Assembly (NCBI GenBank): GCA_023374045.1
Contig: CM041778.1
Span: forward strand, 99,078,839 to 99,142,838
Source of the DNA: Limonium bicolor
Lineage: Eukaryota > Streptophyta > Magnoliopsida > Caryophyllales > Plumbaginaceae
Reading direction: 5' to 3'
DNA length: 64,000 nt
In this document: positions 11,546 through 22,771 of the stretch, piece by piece
How positions within the stretch are numbered: position 1 is the first letter of the stretch
How the letters are laid out: every line of letters starts with the position of its first letter
Notes under the pieces: model-generated
What the model saw: only the letters and a program-made list of their open reading frames with translations
What the model was told of the DNA's origin: nothing
Databases searched by the model: none
Program-made: the position numbers and the translations under genes

Positions 11546-13319
11546 TGTGAGCCTCGATTTTAAACCCTATCCTATGTTGATTAAATTCATTGGGATCTAG
11601 TCGGGTTTTAGGTCCACTTATAACCTAAGATTAATAACTATGTCATATAACAATAATTATCAAAACCTAAGCTAGCTCACTGGAACCTATGATGAGTCGC
11701 CACCTAATTTTAACCTAGATCAAATTAGGAAAGGAGAGTTCGGGTTCGGGGGCTTGATATTCGACTTAATTAGGGTTCAAATTACTTCATTACCCTTCCT
11801 AGGTCGTTTTTCCTCTACTTGTTTATTTACGGCTTTCTACAAAGTTGTTTTTAACCTAGGTGTGCGCTTCTGTTTTTTTTATTTTTTAACGTTTTTTGAC
11901 AGAAAATTAAAGTGAAATTGAAAGTTACCTAAACTAGGGTTTCAGAGCAGGATTAGGTCAAATTTTAATTACGTCCGTAGCCACGGACCTAATGTCCGAG
12001 ACCACGGACCCAGTTGAATTTAGTGATTTCAAAAACAGAACTAAAATAAAAACGCAAACTTGAAAAGTCCGGGGCCACGGACAGGGTGTCCGTGGGCCCG
12101 GACATGTGTTGACAGAAACCCTAAAATTTGAAAAATTGAAAAATATAAAATCCCGCCACCGTCCGTGGGTGTCCGTGGTCCCACAATGAGTCCGAGGTCA
12201 CGGACAGCCCACGGACAGTGGGTTTTCGATGGTTCCCGAGGGTGTTTTGGGCTCAAATTTATGGGTGTGTAGCCTGAAAGATTTTAAACACGTTAGTAAT
12301 TGAAAGAACTCAATTTGACATCAAAATTAATACGAAACTTAGCAAACAAGTAACAAGGCAGTAGCTGAAAGAATTAATGATACAGAAGCGAAAAAGAGTT
12401 AGTTTAAGCCCAAATTTTGAGGCGAGACTGATAATATCGTGGGGAGTTAGGAAAGTGAAATTTCTACCTGTTTTATCTCCGGATTCACGATGATTTTTCA
12501 CACCGGGATTCGTCGAGTGCTCCGTTGATGGCAGAGCCGAAAGGATTTCGAACCAAGCTTCTGGTTGTTGGTTGTTCTTGTTGTTCTTCACGTTTTGGTG
12601 ATGTTTTTGTGGGGTTTTGATGATTATTGGTGCTTTGGGGATTGGAAAACGTGTTTAGATGGTGATTTCGGGGGACTTTCGGTATGATTTGGGTGGCCGG
12701 GTGTTGGAAAACGTGAGAGAGAGAGAGGAGGCTGTGTTTTCTGACTCCCTAGGGTTCTTGAGCATATGAGGTTCTGATTTTATCAAAAAACCTATCCCCT
12801 TATATAGACTTTCTTAAAGATAAAGAAAATCTAGTAAAAGTAAGATTTTTTGATATTTTAATTAAATGACTTCCCAAAGGAATTTTGCTGTGAAATTTTA
12901 CCACGTGTCAAGGATGGAAATTATGAATTTTCTGAGATGGAATCGGATTTTTTAAATGTTGGAATATTTTTAAATTGAATTTCTCGTCAGATTCAGTCAG
13001 AAATTGCTAGAAAATTATTGGAAACTCGAAAAATCAAAATTCCAACGCCATTATTCTTAGAATGTCATCCTCTATCATGGGTTAAAATATCAAAGCATTT
13101 CAAGCTGATTTGGGTGTCCTTCGGAGGAGAGAGAAAGCCTATAGGAGGTCTTAGGAGCCTTAAAAATTACAAAAACGCCCCTGACAACGACGGAGCTGCT
13201 TCCCATGTCCTGGAATGCGCCGATCGAGCTGGGATCTCTTACTTCTTGATTGAAATGCCTCTCACAACACCAAAATCTCGTAGACCCTAACCAGGGGGGT
13301 CAAAATTTTGGGTATAACA
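11546..13319 (-). repeat. 3' LTR (minus sense) of the nested LARD
   Basis: This 1774-bp repeat is collinear with 17770-19560, with a few per cent substitutions and small indels. Positions 11970-12240 carry a cluster of CCACGGAC/GTCCGTGG motifs. A 90-codon frame at 13018-13290 is shared with the other LTR (19199-19531) but has no known domain and is probably not a gene. Confidence 0.9.
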
Positions 13320-13333
13320 GATTGCCCCCCGTC
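13320..13333 (-). other. Polypurine tract of the LARD
   Basis: On the minus strand this reads GACGGGGGGCAATC directly before the LTR start TGTTATACCC. This is the expected position and composition of a plus-strand priming site, and it fixes the element's orientation. Confidence 0.75.
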
Positions 13334-13439
13334 AACTAGACTTTGTAGTGGGTGAGAAAAGTCTGGTTGATGCTTGAGTGATGCCCCAAAATTTTGGATT
13401 CCATAAAATCCTCCATGTTGTCCGAAACCGCGTTGACTA

Positions 13440-13665
13440 CGTCCAGCTATTCGGAGGCGCTGACTACCTAAGCAATAAAATGTTGTCGAGCGATTCTAAG
13501 GCACTGACTACCTGTAAGTGAAAATGTGTCAAGCTATTCTAAGGCGCTGACTACCTAGGTGACGAAAACGAAATAATGTCAAGCGGTTCTAAGGCGTTGA
13601 CTACCTGTAATAAATGAAATAAAGCAATGTCAAGCGATTCTAAGGCGTTGACTACCTGGGATATG
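13440..13665. repeat. Minisatellite, ~55-60 bp units with 'ttctaaggcg(c/t)tgactacct'
   Basis: The phrase 'ttctaaggcgytgactacct', or a close variant, recurs about five times, each preceded by 'gtcaagcg' or similar and separated by variable A-rich spacers. It lies in the LARD interior and is non-coding. Confidence 0.7.
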
Positions 13666-14046
13666 AAAGCTGTGTGGTATGCAAATGCAAGAATGCTGAA
13701 ATGCTAACGATGCTAATGATGCTGATGATGCTGATGATGCTCGGATGCTTCTGGGGACCGAAACCCGTGCCAATGCTCCTGGCTGGACCCAATGTGGACT
13801 TATTGCCATTGCCCCCCAAGCCGGTGTGCAGGGATAACTCCTGGTAAAAACCCTGGGGACTTATTGCCTTCGCCCACCATTCGTTGATCCCAAAAATAAG
13901 TTGACATCGAAAAAGGAGGATTTATTGCCATCACCTCGCCAACTTTCTGTCGCCAGGTCTTGTGACGCGCCTGGATAATGCAACTAGGTCTTATGACGAG
14001 CCTATATGGATGAGATGAATGCAATGTGTTTGACGAGAGTGGGTAA

Positions 14047-14272
14047 ACTAAAAGGTAATGCTAGGTCTTACTACAAGCCTAAGGGAATGCAACTAGGTCT
14101 TATGACGAGCCTAAGGATGGACCTAGGTCTTATGACGAGCCTAAGGATGGATCTAGGTCTTACGACGAGCCTAAGGGTGGACCTAGGTCTTATGACGAGC
14201 CTAAGGATGGATCTAGGTCTTATGACGAGCCTAAAGGATGGGTCTAGGTCTTATGACGAGCCTAAAGGTTAT
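14047..14272. repeat. Minisatellite, ~29-bp unit 'ctaggtcttatgacgagcct'
   Basis: At least seven copies of a roughly 29-bp unit lie head to tail, with the spacer 'aaggatgga' between copies. The unit count is off frame by small indels. It produces an artefactual repetitive reading frame (GLMTSLRMDL) that should not be taken as a protein. Confidence 0.85.
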
Positions 14273-14339
14273 TCTAAGTGAAAGTGAGTAAAATGTATGA
14301 TGGGTCTAAATGGATGTAGAAGGATTAGGGTTTATGTCA

Positions 14340-14532
14340 AACCTGGAGATGGTAGGGCTCAAGACGGGCCAGTGGGAATTTGATGTGGAGGAAGGGCTTA
14401 GGAAGGGCCTGTAAATGTTTGGATGTGGGGGTAGGGCTTAGGACGGGCCTGAGGATGTTTAAATGTGGAGGTAGGGCTTAGGACGGCCTGAGGATGTTTA
14501 AATGTGGAGGTAGGGCTTAGACAGGCCTGTGT
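14340..14532. repeat. Minisatellite, ~40-bp unit 'atgtggaggtagggcttag'
   Basis: Four head-to-tail copies of a unit containing 'tggaggtagggcttaggacgg' lie next to the 29-bp minisatellite. Both arrays share the core 'gacgRgcct', so they may be derived from one ancestor. The rest of the LARD interior (about 14.6-17.7 kb) holds no further recognisable feature. Confidence 0.75.
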
Positions 14533-17500
14533 GATGTACGATGGCGGTGGTGATGTTTGAGCTTTGGTTCCAATTGGGTTGTCACAGCAATTGTTGGAAC
14601 CAACAATTGCCCCAGTATTTTCCCTCAAGACAATCTGAGCTAGAATTCATGGCAATCGATCGGAACGATCGATTGCCCCCAGTATTTTCTTTGGTTAAAC
14701 GTGCGAACAAGTCTTATCCTTACAGGGTCAAGGCTTATGTTTTGATGTGGTGCTTCCTAACCTACACTCGACGTGTTTGGTGTTTGCACTCGTTTCTCGC
14801 TTACGGTCACAACTTCTCAACCATTGAATTTGACATTTGTTAGATTTACGCATTCAACCTGTTACTTTCACATGATTGGATACACAACTACTAAGTCGGA
14901 AGTCTTTTGAGCTTATAACGTGGCTATGGGGTGTGATGAATGACAACAGGATAACGAGGAACGTTTAGGATATGTGGAGCTTTAAGGATGACCAAAGCTG
15001 CAACTTGCACCGTCTCTCGGACTTGTCTTCTTTGCCTTGAAGTCGTTCGGCTACTTCGTGATGACTTCGCTTGGGACTTGGAACTTTTGGATTGTTCCTT
15101 GCATCTTCTCTCTTTTTTCCGATTTTGGATTTCTTCGAGGCTTTTCAGATTTGCCTTTCTTTGAATCTCCTTTCCTTCGGGTTCTTGTGTTTCTCGGCTT
15201 TAAACTTTGAGAGCTGTTTTTGATGTTAGCTCATTTGGATCCTGTGTCACTTTGGGACCATTTGCGGATCGTTTCGTCACGCTGGTAGCAATTTTGCTTC
15301 TTTGGACTTGTGAAATTGCTGCTCGGAAGTCGGGCTCCTTGCTTCCTTTGGTCACCGGGTCGGTTATTCATCATTGGCTGGCTTATTTTGTGGAGTTTGT
15401 AGTGTTGTAAAAGAGGTCATATATGAAAAGCTCAGTGGGGGTGCCTAGGGTGTAATGTCAGGGTTCACAAGCTTTTGGCTGTGTGGTGCTGTACCTAGGT
15501 GCTTCGTCATCCCTAATAGTTGTGTATCCTTTCTTTGTTACTTTTCATAGGTTTAAGCGTAAATTTACAAATTATCTCCTTCGGTTGGAGTCATGCCATT
15601 TACCTTACCTTTGAATGTAATCTCTCTGGAGCTACGTAAAAATGACATGCTCTTTCACTCATGGTTTTACCGCTCAAGGCACTCTCGCGAAATGTTCACT
15701 CAGAGACTTGTTCGCGCGCTTTAAACCAATGAAATAAACGTTATTGACCCCAAACTCAGATTGCCCCCAGTATTGTTTTGGGGTCTTTTGACAAGCCTTT
15801 TGAATACCCAGGTTATTTGTTGGAGGTGGCTGTATGTGTGGTGGTACATGGCGATGAGGTCTCGCTGTTTTGGTGGAGTGATGTAGTGATGAAAGTAAAA
15901 CATGGTAATGGGATGCTTTCAGTGTACGGTGAAATTTTTCCATTGAGAGGTGATGAATGGTGGAATCCAACAAGGTGGTGAGATATTCCTTGCGCAAGAA
16001 TGAGTTTCATGTGGAGAGGGGAGTGTGGTGAGACACATGGGATGTATGTGATGAAGGCAGTGGATGTGGGTGAAATGATGTGATGACTTATTTATTAGTA
16101 TTCTGGTTTTGTGAATAAATGCAAAAAATAATGAAAATGGAACAATGCTCTAATTCATGAATGGAAAGACAACATCAAAAATTGTAATCTTAGAAAACTA
16201 CCTAAAATGATAAAGGAAGCTAGCTACCATAAAAGTTGGAAGAACGACTGGGAAAAGAAAACTACCAAATCGAGAAAACTTCTAAAATAGTGATGTTGGG
16301 CTGTCTGATGCCAACATACTGAAGACTCGAGCTCTGGCCGTCGGGACGCCATTGAGATGGCGTGATTGTCTTCCTTCTGAACTTCGAATAGGGCTCGTAA
16401 AATGTTTGAACTAGGAATGCCTATGGTTATGTAGGAGGAACCCAGGGTCTGAATCTTTTCCAAGCTGCGAGTGAAGTGCATGAGCTAGAGTGACTCTAGG
16501 ATAGAACAGATTTGCGGGCCTGAATACCCTTAATTTAGAAGTGAAGCAAACGGGCTGAAGGAGGCCACACGAACCGTGAATGGGCCACTGGGCCGAGTGG
16601 GAAAACCTTGAAGTCTGAGATTCGTTTGATGTTCTTGTCGGGCCTTGACGCTAGAAACTGGAATGAATGAGTTATGCAACCTATCTATCTTGGATTCAAT
16701 GTTTTGTGCTATGGGCCGAACTTCTGGATTGAGAGCGAAGCTTATGGGCCAAAACTATGAATTGGTCTATGGGCCCCAAATAGAATGAGTCATGAGTGTG
16801 GTATTTGGGCCAGAATGATTGTTGAACAAACCCTAGGTTGGAATTTGGACTGAAACCTGAATGAGTAGTATTGATTGAACCTGAAAGATGATGCCTAGAT
16901 CTAGGATTTTGGGCTAAAGCCCAAGTGAAGAATTTTCCTATACTAGAATAGGCCTTGGGTCGGAAGAATTTCAGTGGAAGGCTTGGTTGGTTTACATGTC
17001 TCATGGATCGCTTTTAGGTGGACTTTTATGGGCCTAAAACTAAATGGATAAACCAAATTGGGCTGAAAAGAACCACCTAGTCTAAACTTTGGGCCGAAGC
17101 CCACATAACTCACATGTTAAACCAAACAGAGCCTTTAGGCTGCAAACAAATAGAACTGACATTCGGTTGGGCTAGGTTGATGTAGGAGAATTCCTATCAG
17201 TTTCTAGGCTGGGTAGTGGATCACACAAGCAAACAAGGCCCACACAGATTCAACATGTCCTCACTAGATGTTTAAATCAAACCAGGTATGGATCGATCCG
17301 GAGAGGTGCTTGGGGCATGGGCCCAGGTCACCACAAAGGAATAGGGTTGCACGCTATTCTCTTTGGGCTTCCCCACTCTTTTCACATCACCTGAAGGTGT
17401 GCGTCTACGGTCGGGTCTTTGACTGACCAAACAATGGGCTAGGTAAGGGCACTGCCAGGAAAATGCTTGGGCTAAGGCCCAGGTATTAAGGGGATGTGGT

Positions 17501-17747
17501 TAGACGACATCCTCCTCTTTTCCCCCGCTTATTCACATCACCTAAAAGGTGTGAGTCCCTGACAGGGGACCCTCAAATGGGTCCCGGGGTGAAATTGGTT
17601 TGTGTGGACCCTCGCTCTCATATGATGCGAAGGTGCAGAAAATTAAAGTGCGCACGAAAGTAAACAAACAGAGTAATAAAGCCATAAATAAACATTTTCG
17701 TTAAGCCCTCTTTCTTAAAATTAAAACAAGTTAAAATTAAGAAGTTT

Positions 17748-17766
17748 GTCCCCAGCAGAGTCGCCA
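17748..17766 (-). other. Primer-binding site of the LARD
   Basis: The minus strand reads TGGCGACTCTGCTGGGGAC three bases inside the LTR. It starts with TGG, complementary to a tRNA CCA tail. From memory, this sequence type is associated with the tRNA-Arg priming described for Tat/Ogre elements, but the tRNA identity needs a database check. Confidence 0.7.
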
Positions 17767-17769
17767 GTC

Positions 17770-19560
17770 TGTGAGCCTCGATTTTAAACCATGTTCTATG
17801 TTGATTAAATTGATTGGGATCTAGTCGGGTTTTAGGTCCACTTATAACCTAAGATTAATAAGTATGTCATATAACAATAATTATCAAAACCTAAGCTAGC
17901 TCACTGGAACCTATTATGAGTCGCCACCTAATTTTAACTTAGATCAATTAGGAAAGGAGAGTTCGGGTTCGGGGGCTTGATATTCGACTTAATTAGGGTT
18001 CAAATTACTTTCATTACCCTTCCTAGGTCGTTTTTCCTCTACTTGGTTTATTTACGGCTTTCTACAAAGTTGTTTTTAACCTAGGTGCGCGCTTCTGTTT
18101 TTTTTATTTTTTAACGTTTTTTGACAGAAAATTAAAGTGAAATTGAATGTTACCTAAACTAGGGTTTCGGAGGCAGGATTAGGTCAATTTTAATTACGTC
18201 CGTAGCCACGGACCTAATGTCCGAGACCACAGACCCTAGTTGAATTTAGTGATTTCAAAAACAGAACTAAAATAAAAACGCAAACTTGAAGAAGTCCGGG
18301 GCCACGGACAGGGTGTTCGTGGGCCCGGACATGTGTTGACAGAAACCCTAAAATTTGAAAAATTGAAAATATAAAATCCCACCACCGTCGTGGGTGTCCG
18401 TGGTCACGGACAACCCGTCCGTGGTCCCGGACAATGAGTCCGAGGTCACGGACAGCCCACGGACAGTGGGTTTTCGATGGTTCCCGAGGGTGTTTTGGGC
18501 TCAAATTTTATGGGTGTGTAGCCTGAAAGATTTTAAACACGTTGTAATTGAAAGACTCAATTTGACATCAAATTAATACGAAACTTAGCAAACAAGTAAC
18601 AAGGCAGTAGCTGAAACAATTAACGATACAGAAGCGAAAAAGAGTTAGTTTAAGCCCAATTTTGAGGCGAGACTGATAATATCGTGGGGAGTTAGGAAGT
18701 GAAATTTCTACCTGTTTTACCTCCGGATTCACGATGATTCTTCACACCGGGATTTGTCGAGTGCTCGGTTGATGGCAGAGCCGAAAGGATTTCGAACCAA
18801 GCTTCTGGTTTTTGGTTGTTCTTGCTGTTCTTCACGTTTTGGTGATGTTTTTTGTGGGGTTTTGATGATTATTGGTGCTTTGGGGATTGGAAAACGTTTA
18901 GATGGTGATTTCGGGGATTTTCGGTATGATTTGGGTGGCCGGGTGTTGGAAAACGTGAGAGAGAGAGAGAGGAGGTTGTGTTTTCTGACTCCCTAGGGTT
19001 CTTGAGCATATGTGGTTCTGATTTTATCAAAAAACATATCCCCTTATATAGACTTTCTTAAAGATAAAGAAATCTAGTAAAGTAAGATTTTTTGATATTT
19101 TAATTAAATGACTTCCCAAAGGAATTTTGCTGTGAAATTTTAACCACGTGTCAAGGATGGAAATTATGAATTTTCTGAGGTGGAATCGGATTTTTTAAAT
19201 GTTGGAAATTTTTAAATTGAATTTCTCGTCAATTCAGTCAGAAATTGCTAGAAAATTATTGGAAATTCGAAAAATCAAAATTCCAATGCCATTATTCTTA
19301 GAATGTCATCCTCTATCATGGGTTAAAATATCAAAGCATTTCAAGCTGATTTGGGTGTCCTTTGGAGCAGAGAGAAAGCCTATAGGAGGTCTTAGGAGCC
19401 TTAAAAATTACAAAAACGCCCCTGACAACGACAGAGCTGCTTCCCATGTCCTGGAATGCGCCGATCGAGCCGGGATCTCTTACTTCTTGATTGAAATGCC
19501 TCTCACAACACCAAAATCTCGTAGACCCTAACCAGGGGGGTCAAAATTTTGGGTATAACA
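17770..19560 (-). repeat. 5' LTR (minus sense) of the nested LARD
   Basis: This 1791-bp repeat is the partner of 11546-13319. It contains the same CCACGGAC/GTCCGTGG cluster at about 18195-18470, and a GGTGGCGACTC motif (minus strand, about 17920-17930) within the LTR that also occurs in the LTR fragments at 48559 and 59637. Confidence 0.9.
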
Positions 19561-19565
19561 ATATG

Positions 19566-22500
19566 CTAACCTCATCCCTATGGAGATGACTAGTTTTGAT
19601 GTGATTCTGGGTATGGACTGGCTCGTTGTCCACCATGCCCATATTGATTGTGCCACTTCGAGGGTTACTTTTGAGGAGCCGGGTCAGCCCCGTCTGACTG
19701 TAGCAGGGAAAGGGATCCCGTGCTTGCCGCCAGTCATTTCAGCCATGCAGGCGTTTCGCTATCTGAGGAAGGGTTCCCAGGGATTTATGTGCTACATCCC
19801 TGAGGTTCGCAAGGATGCGAAGTTAGAGGATATTCCAGTGGTCAGAGACTTCCCCGACGTGTTTTAGGACGATGTGCCTGGGCTTCCCCATGTCAGAGAG
19901 GTGGAGTTCTCGATCGAGCTCGCACCTGAGACTCAGCCGATTTCTAAGGCCCATACCGGATGGCGCCTGCTGAGCTTAAGGAGCTGAAGATCAAGTTGCA
20001 GGAGTTGTTGGATAAAGGCTTTATTCACCCGAGTGTCACCTTGGGGTGCGCCTGTTCTGTTTGTCAAGAAGAAGGATGGTAGTATGCATTTGTGCATTGA
20101 CTACAGGGAGCTCAATAAGGTTACCATTAAGAATAGGTATCCTCTCCCACGCATTGATGACCTGTTCGACCAGTTAGCTGGAGCTAGAGTGTTTTCAAAG
20201 ATCGATCTGAGGTCGAGTTATCACCAGTTGAGGATTAAGGCAGACGACGTGCCTAAGTCCGCCTTCAGGACTCGTTATGGACATTACGAGTTCCTAGTGA
20301 TGCAGTTCGGTCTGACGAATGCGCCTTATGTATTTATGGATATGATGAACCGAGTCTTCAGGCCGTTCTTGGACCAGTTCGTCGTGGCGTTTATTGATGA
20401 CATCTTGGTTTATTCCAAGAGTGCTGAGGAGCACGAGGAGCATCTGAGGACCGTTCTCCAGACTCTGAGGGAGAAGGAGCTGTACGCGAAGCTGAAGAAG
20501 TGTGAGTTCTGGTTGGACCAGGTGGTATTCTTGGGACATATGGTCTCCAAGGATGGTATCTCCGTGGACTCGGAGAAGATTAGGGCGATTACGGAGTGGG
20601 CCAGGCCTACTAATGTCAGCGAGATTCGTAGCTTCCTAGGACTAGTGGGCTACTATCGTAAGTATGTGGAGGGCTTCTCCAAGTTAGTGATTCCGTTGAC
20701 TCGCCTGCTATAGAAGGAGGTGAAGTTTGAGTGGAGCGAGGCCTGTGAGCAGTGCTTTCAGGAGTTAAAGAAGAGATTGACGTCTGGGCCGATTCTGACT
20801 CTTCCGGAGGGGACCAAGGGTCTAGAGGTATTCTGTGATGCATCCCATAGGGGACTTAGCTGTGTTCTGATGTAGCATGGGAAGGTGGTTGCATATGGCT
20901 CTCGTCAGCTTAAGCCATATGAGAAGAACTATCCGACCCACGACCTGGAGTTAGCTTCTGTGGTGTTCGCTTTGAAGATTTGGAGGCACTACCTTTATGG
21001 AGCTTCGTGCAAAGTATATACGGACCACAAGAGCCTCAAGTACTTGTTCACTCAGAAGGAGTTGAACTTGAGGCAGAGGAGGTGGCTGGAGTTGTTGCAC
21101 GACTATGATTTGGAGATCCTCTACCATCCTGGTAGAGCGAATGTGGTTGCTGATGTGCTCAGTAGGAGGGGTCCGTCTGGAGCTGTGTGTGCCTTGTCTG
21201 GTGTGCAGAGGTCTGCTCTCGAGTTATAGCGCATGGGTATTTGGGTCGTCCGTCCAGAGAGGTCTAGGATGTTGGCAGCGTTACAGATTCAGCCTACCTT
21301 GATCGACCAGATCAAGGCCAGCCAGGAGCTTGACGCCGAGTTGTGTAAGAACAGAGAGGGGTTATCTGCTGGTCAGGAGTCTGAGTTTCGGGTTTCAGAG
21401 GATGGGTGTCTGAGATTCAGAGACCGTGTGTGCGTACCTGCAGACGATGCTCTGAGGCGAGAGATTATGCAAGAGGCTCATGGAGCCCCATACTCGGTAC
21501 ACCCAGGAGGTGTGAAGATGTACCGGGACCTTCGGGAGACATTTTGGTGGAGCAATATGAAGAGGGACATATCTGACTTTGTATCCAGATGTCGAACCTG
21601 TCAGCAGGTCAAAGCCGAGCATTAGAGACCCGCTGGTTTGCTTCAGCCTCTACCCATTCCGGAGTGGAAGTGGGAGAGCGTAGGCATGGACTTCGTTATG
21701 GGACTGCCTAAGACTCCGAGAGGGTTCAATGCAGTTTGGGTGATTGTGGACAGACTCACGAAGAGTGCTCATTTCTTGTCTGTCAGGAAGACCTTCAGTT
21801 TGCATCGCCTAGCGCAGTTGTATTTGGATGAGATTGTGCGTTTGCATGGGGTTCCAGCTTCGATTGTGTCTGACAGAGACCCGCACATCGCATCTAGATT
21901 CTGGCAGAGTTTGCATCAGGCTATGGGGACGAAGTTGTCTTTCAGTTCAGCATATCATCCTCAGTCAGAAGGACAGACAGAGAGGACGAATCAGGTCCTG
22001 GAGGACATGCTTAGAGCATGTGTGCTCGACTTTGGAGGCAGTTGGGATCAGCATGTTGCTTTGATTGAGTTCGCGTATAACAATAGCTTCCAGTCTAGCA
22101 TCGGGATGGTCCCGTTTGAGGCTCTGTATGGCAGGAGGTGCAGATCACCCATCTGTTGGGATGATCTGAAGGAGAGGGCAGTTGTTGGTCCGGACTTGGT
22201 TGAGGATGCTGTGGGTAAGATTCAGTCTATCAGAGAGCGTCTGCTTGTAGCTCAGAGTCGTCAGAAGAGCTACGCCTATTAGAGAGACGACCTCTAGAGT
22301 TTGAGGTGGGAGACCATGTGTACCTGAAGGTTTCTCCAGTCTGTGGAGTTGTGCGGTTTGGGAAGAGAGGCGAGCTAAGCCCTCGTTTTTTTGGACCTTT
22401 TGAGATCTTGGAAAGGATCGGGTTGGTTGCCTACTGTTTGGCCTTGCCGCCGTCTTTGGCTGGAGTGCACAGTGTGTTCCATGTTTCCATGCTGAGGAAA

Positions 22501-22740
22501 TATGTTCCAGACCCGTCGCATATTATTGATTTCGGTCCACTTCAGTTGAGAGAGGACTTCACGTTCGAAGCAGCTCCTTCGAGGATTCTAGCCCGAGATG
22601 TCCGTAAGCTCAGGAGTAAGACCATGCCTTTGGTCAAGGTTCAGTGGTCGGGTCAGTCAGAGGAAGAGGCGACTTGGGAGCTGGAGTGAAGTGCGCTCTA
22701 AGTTTCCCACCCTCTTCGAGCAGTAGGTACGTTTTAATTT
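19566..22740 (+). pseudogene. Gypsy pol: protease end, RT, RNase H, integrase, chromodomain
   Basis: The reading resumes after the nested element with FDVILGMDWLVVHHAHIDC. Reverse transcriptase follows ([43 protein letters not shown] near 20390). Then come RNase H ([20 protein letters not shown]), the integrase zinc finger (HPGGVKMYRDL, CRTCQQVKAEH), the integrase core with the three acidic positions (GMDFVMGLPKT, VSDRDPHI, QTERTNQVLEDML), and a chromodomain at about 22560-22689 (VKVQWSGQSEEEATWELE). Stops lie at 19865, 20711, 20873, 21227 and 21623, with frameshifts near 19950-20035, 22275-22300 and 22687. Domain content is clear, but the gene is dead. Confidence 0.93.
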
Positions 22741-22758
22741 TGAGGACAAAATTCTTTT

Positions 22759-22771
22759 AAGGGGGAGGTGA
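22759..22771 (+). other. Gypsy polypurine tract
   Basis: The sequence AAGGGGGAGGTGA lies directly before the 3' LTR start TGTTATAACC. Its position and composition are as expected for the plus-strand primer. Confidence 0.8.

Larger units (their letters stand above)
11546..19560 (-). mobile_element. Non-coding LTR retroelement (LARD-like), 8.0 kb, nested in Gypsy
   Basis: Two long direct repeats (11546-13319 and 17770-19560) bound a 4.45-kb interior. The flanking duplication ATATG is perfect (11541-11545 and 19561-19565). Plus-strand termini are TGTGAGCC and GGTATAACA. Orientation is minus: on the minus strand the 17770-19560 LTR is followed, after 3 bases, by a primer-binding site (17748-17766), and a purine tract (13320-13333) precedes the other LTR. 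The interior has no gag or pol signature and only minisatellites. Long LTRs, a non-coding interior and intact replication signals fit a large retrotransposon derivative mobilised in trans, possibly by a Tat/Ogre-type partner judging from the primer site. Confidence 0.9.

Noticed and set aside
13018..13290. 90-codon frame conserved at 13018 and 19199
   Set aside because: Conservation reflects the two LTR copies of one element, with no domain and no independent evidence of coding.
14006..14281. 91-codon repetitive protein (GLMTSLRMDL repeats)
   Set aside because: It is the translation of a 29-bp minisatellite; the period is not a multiple of three and phase is kept only by small indels.
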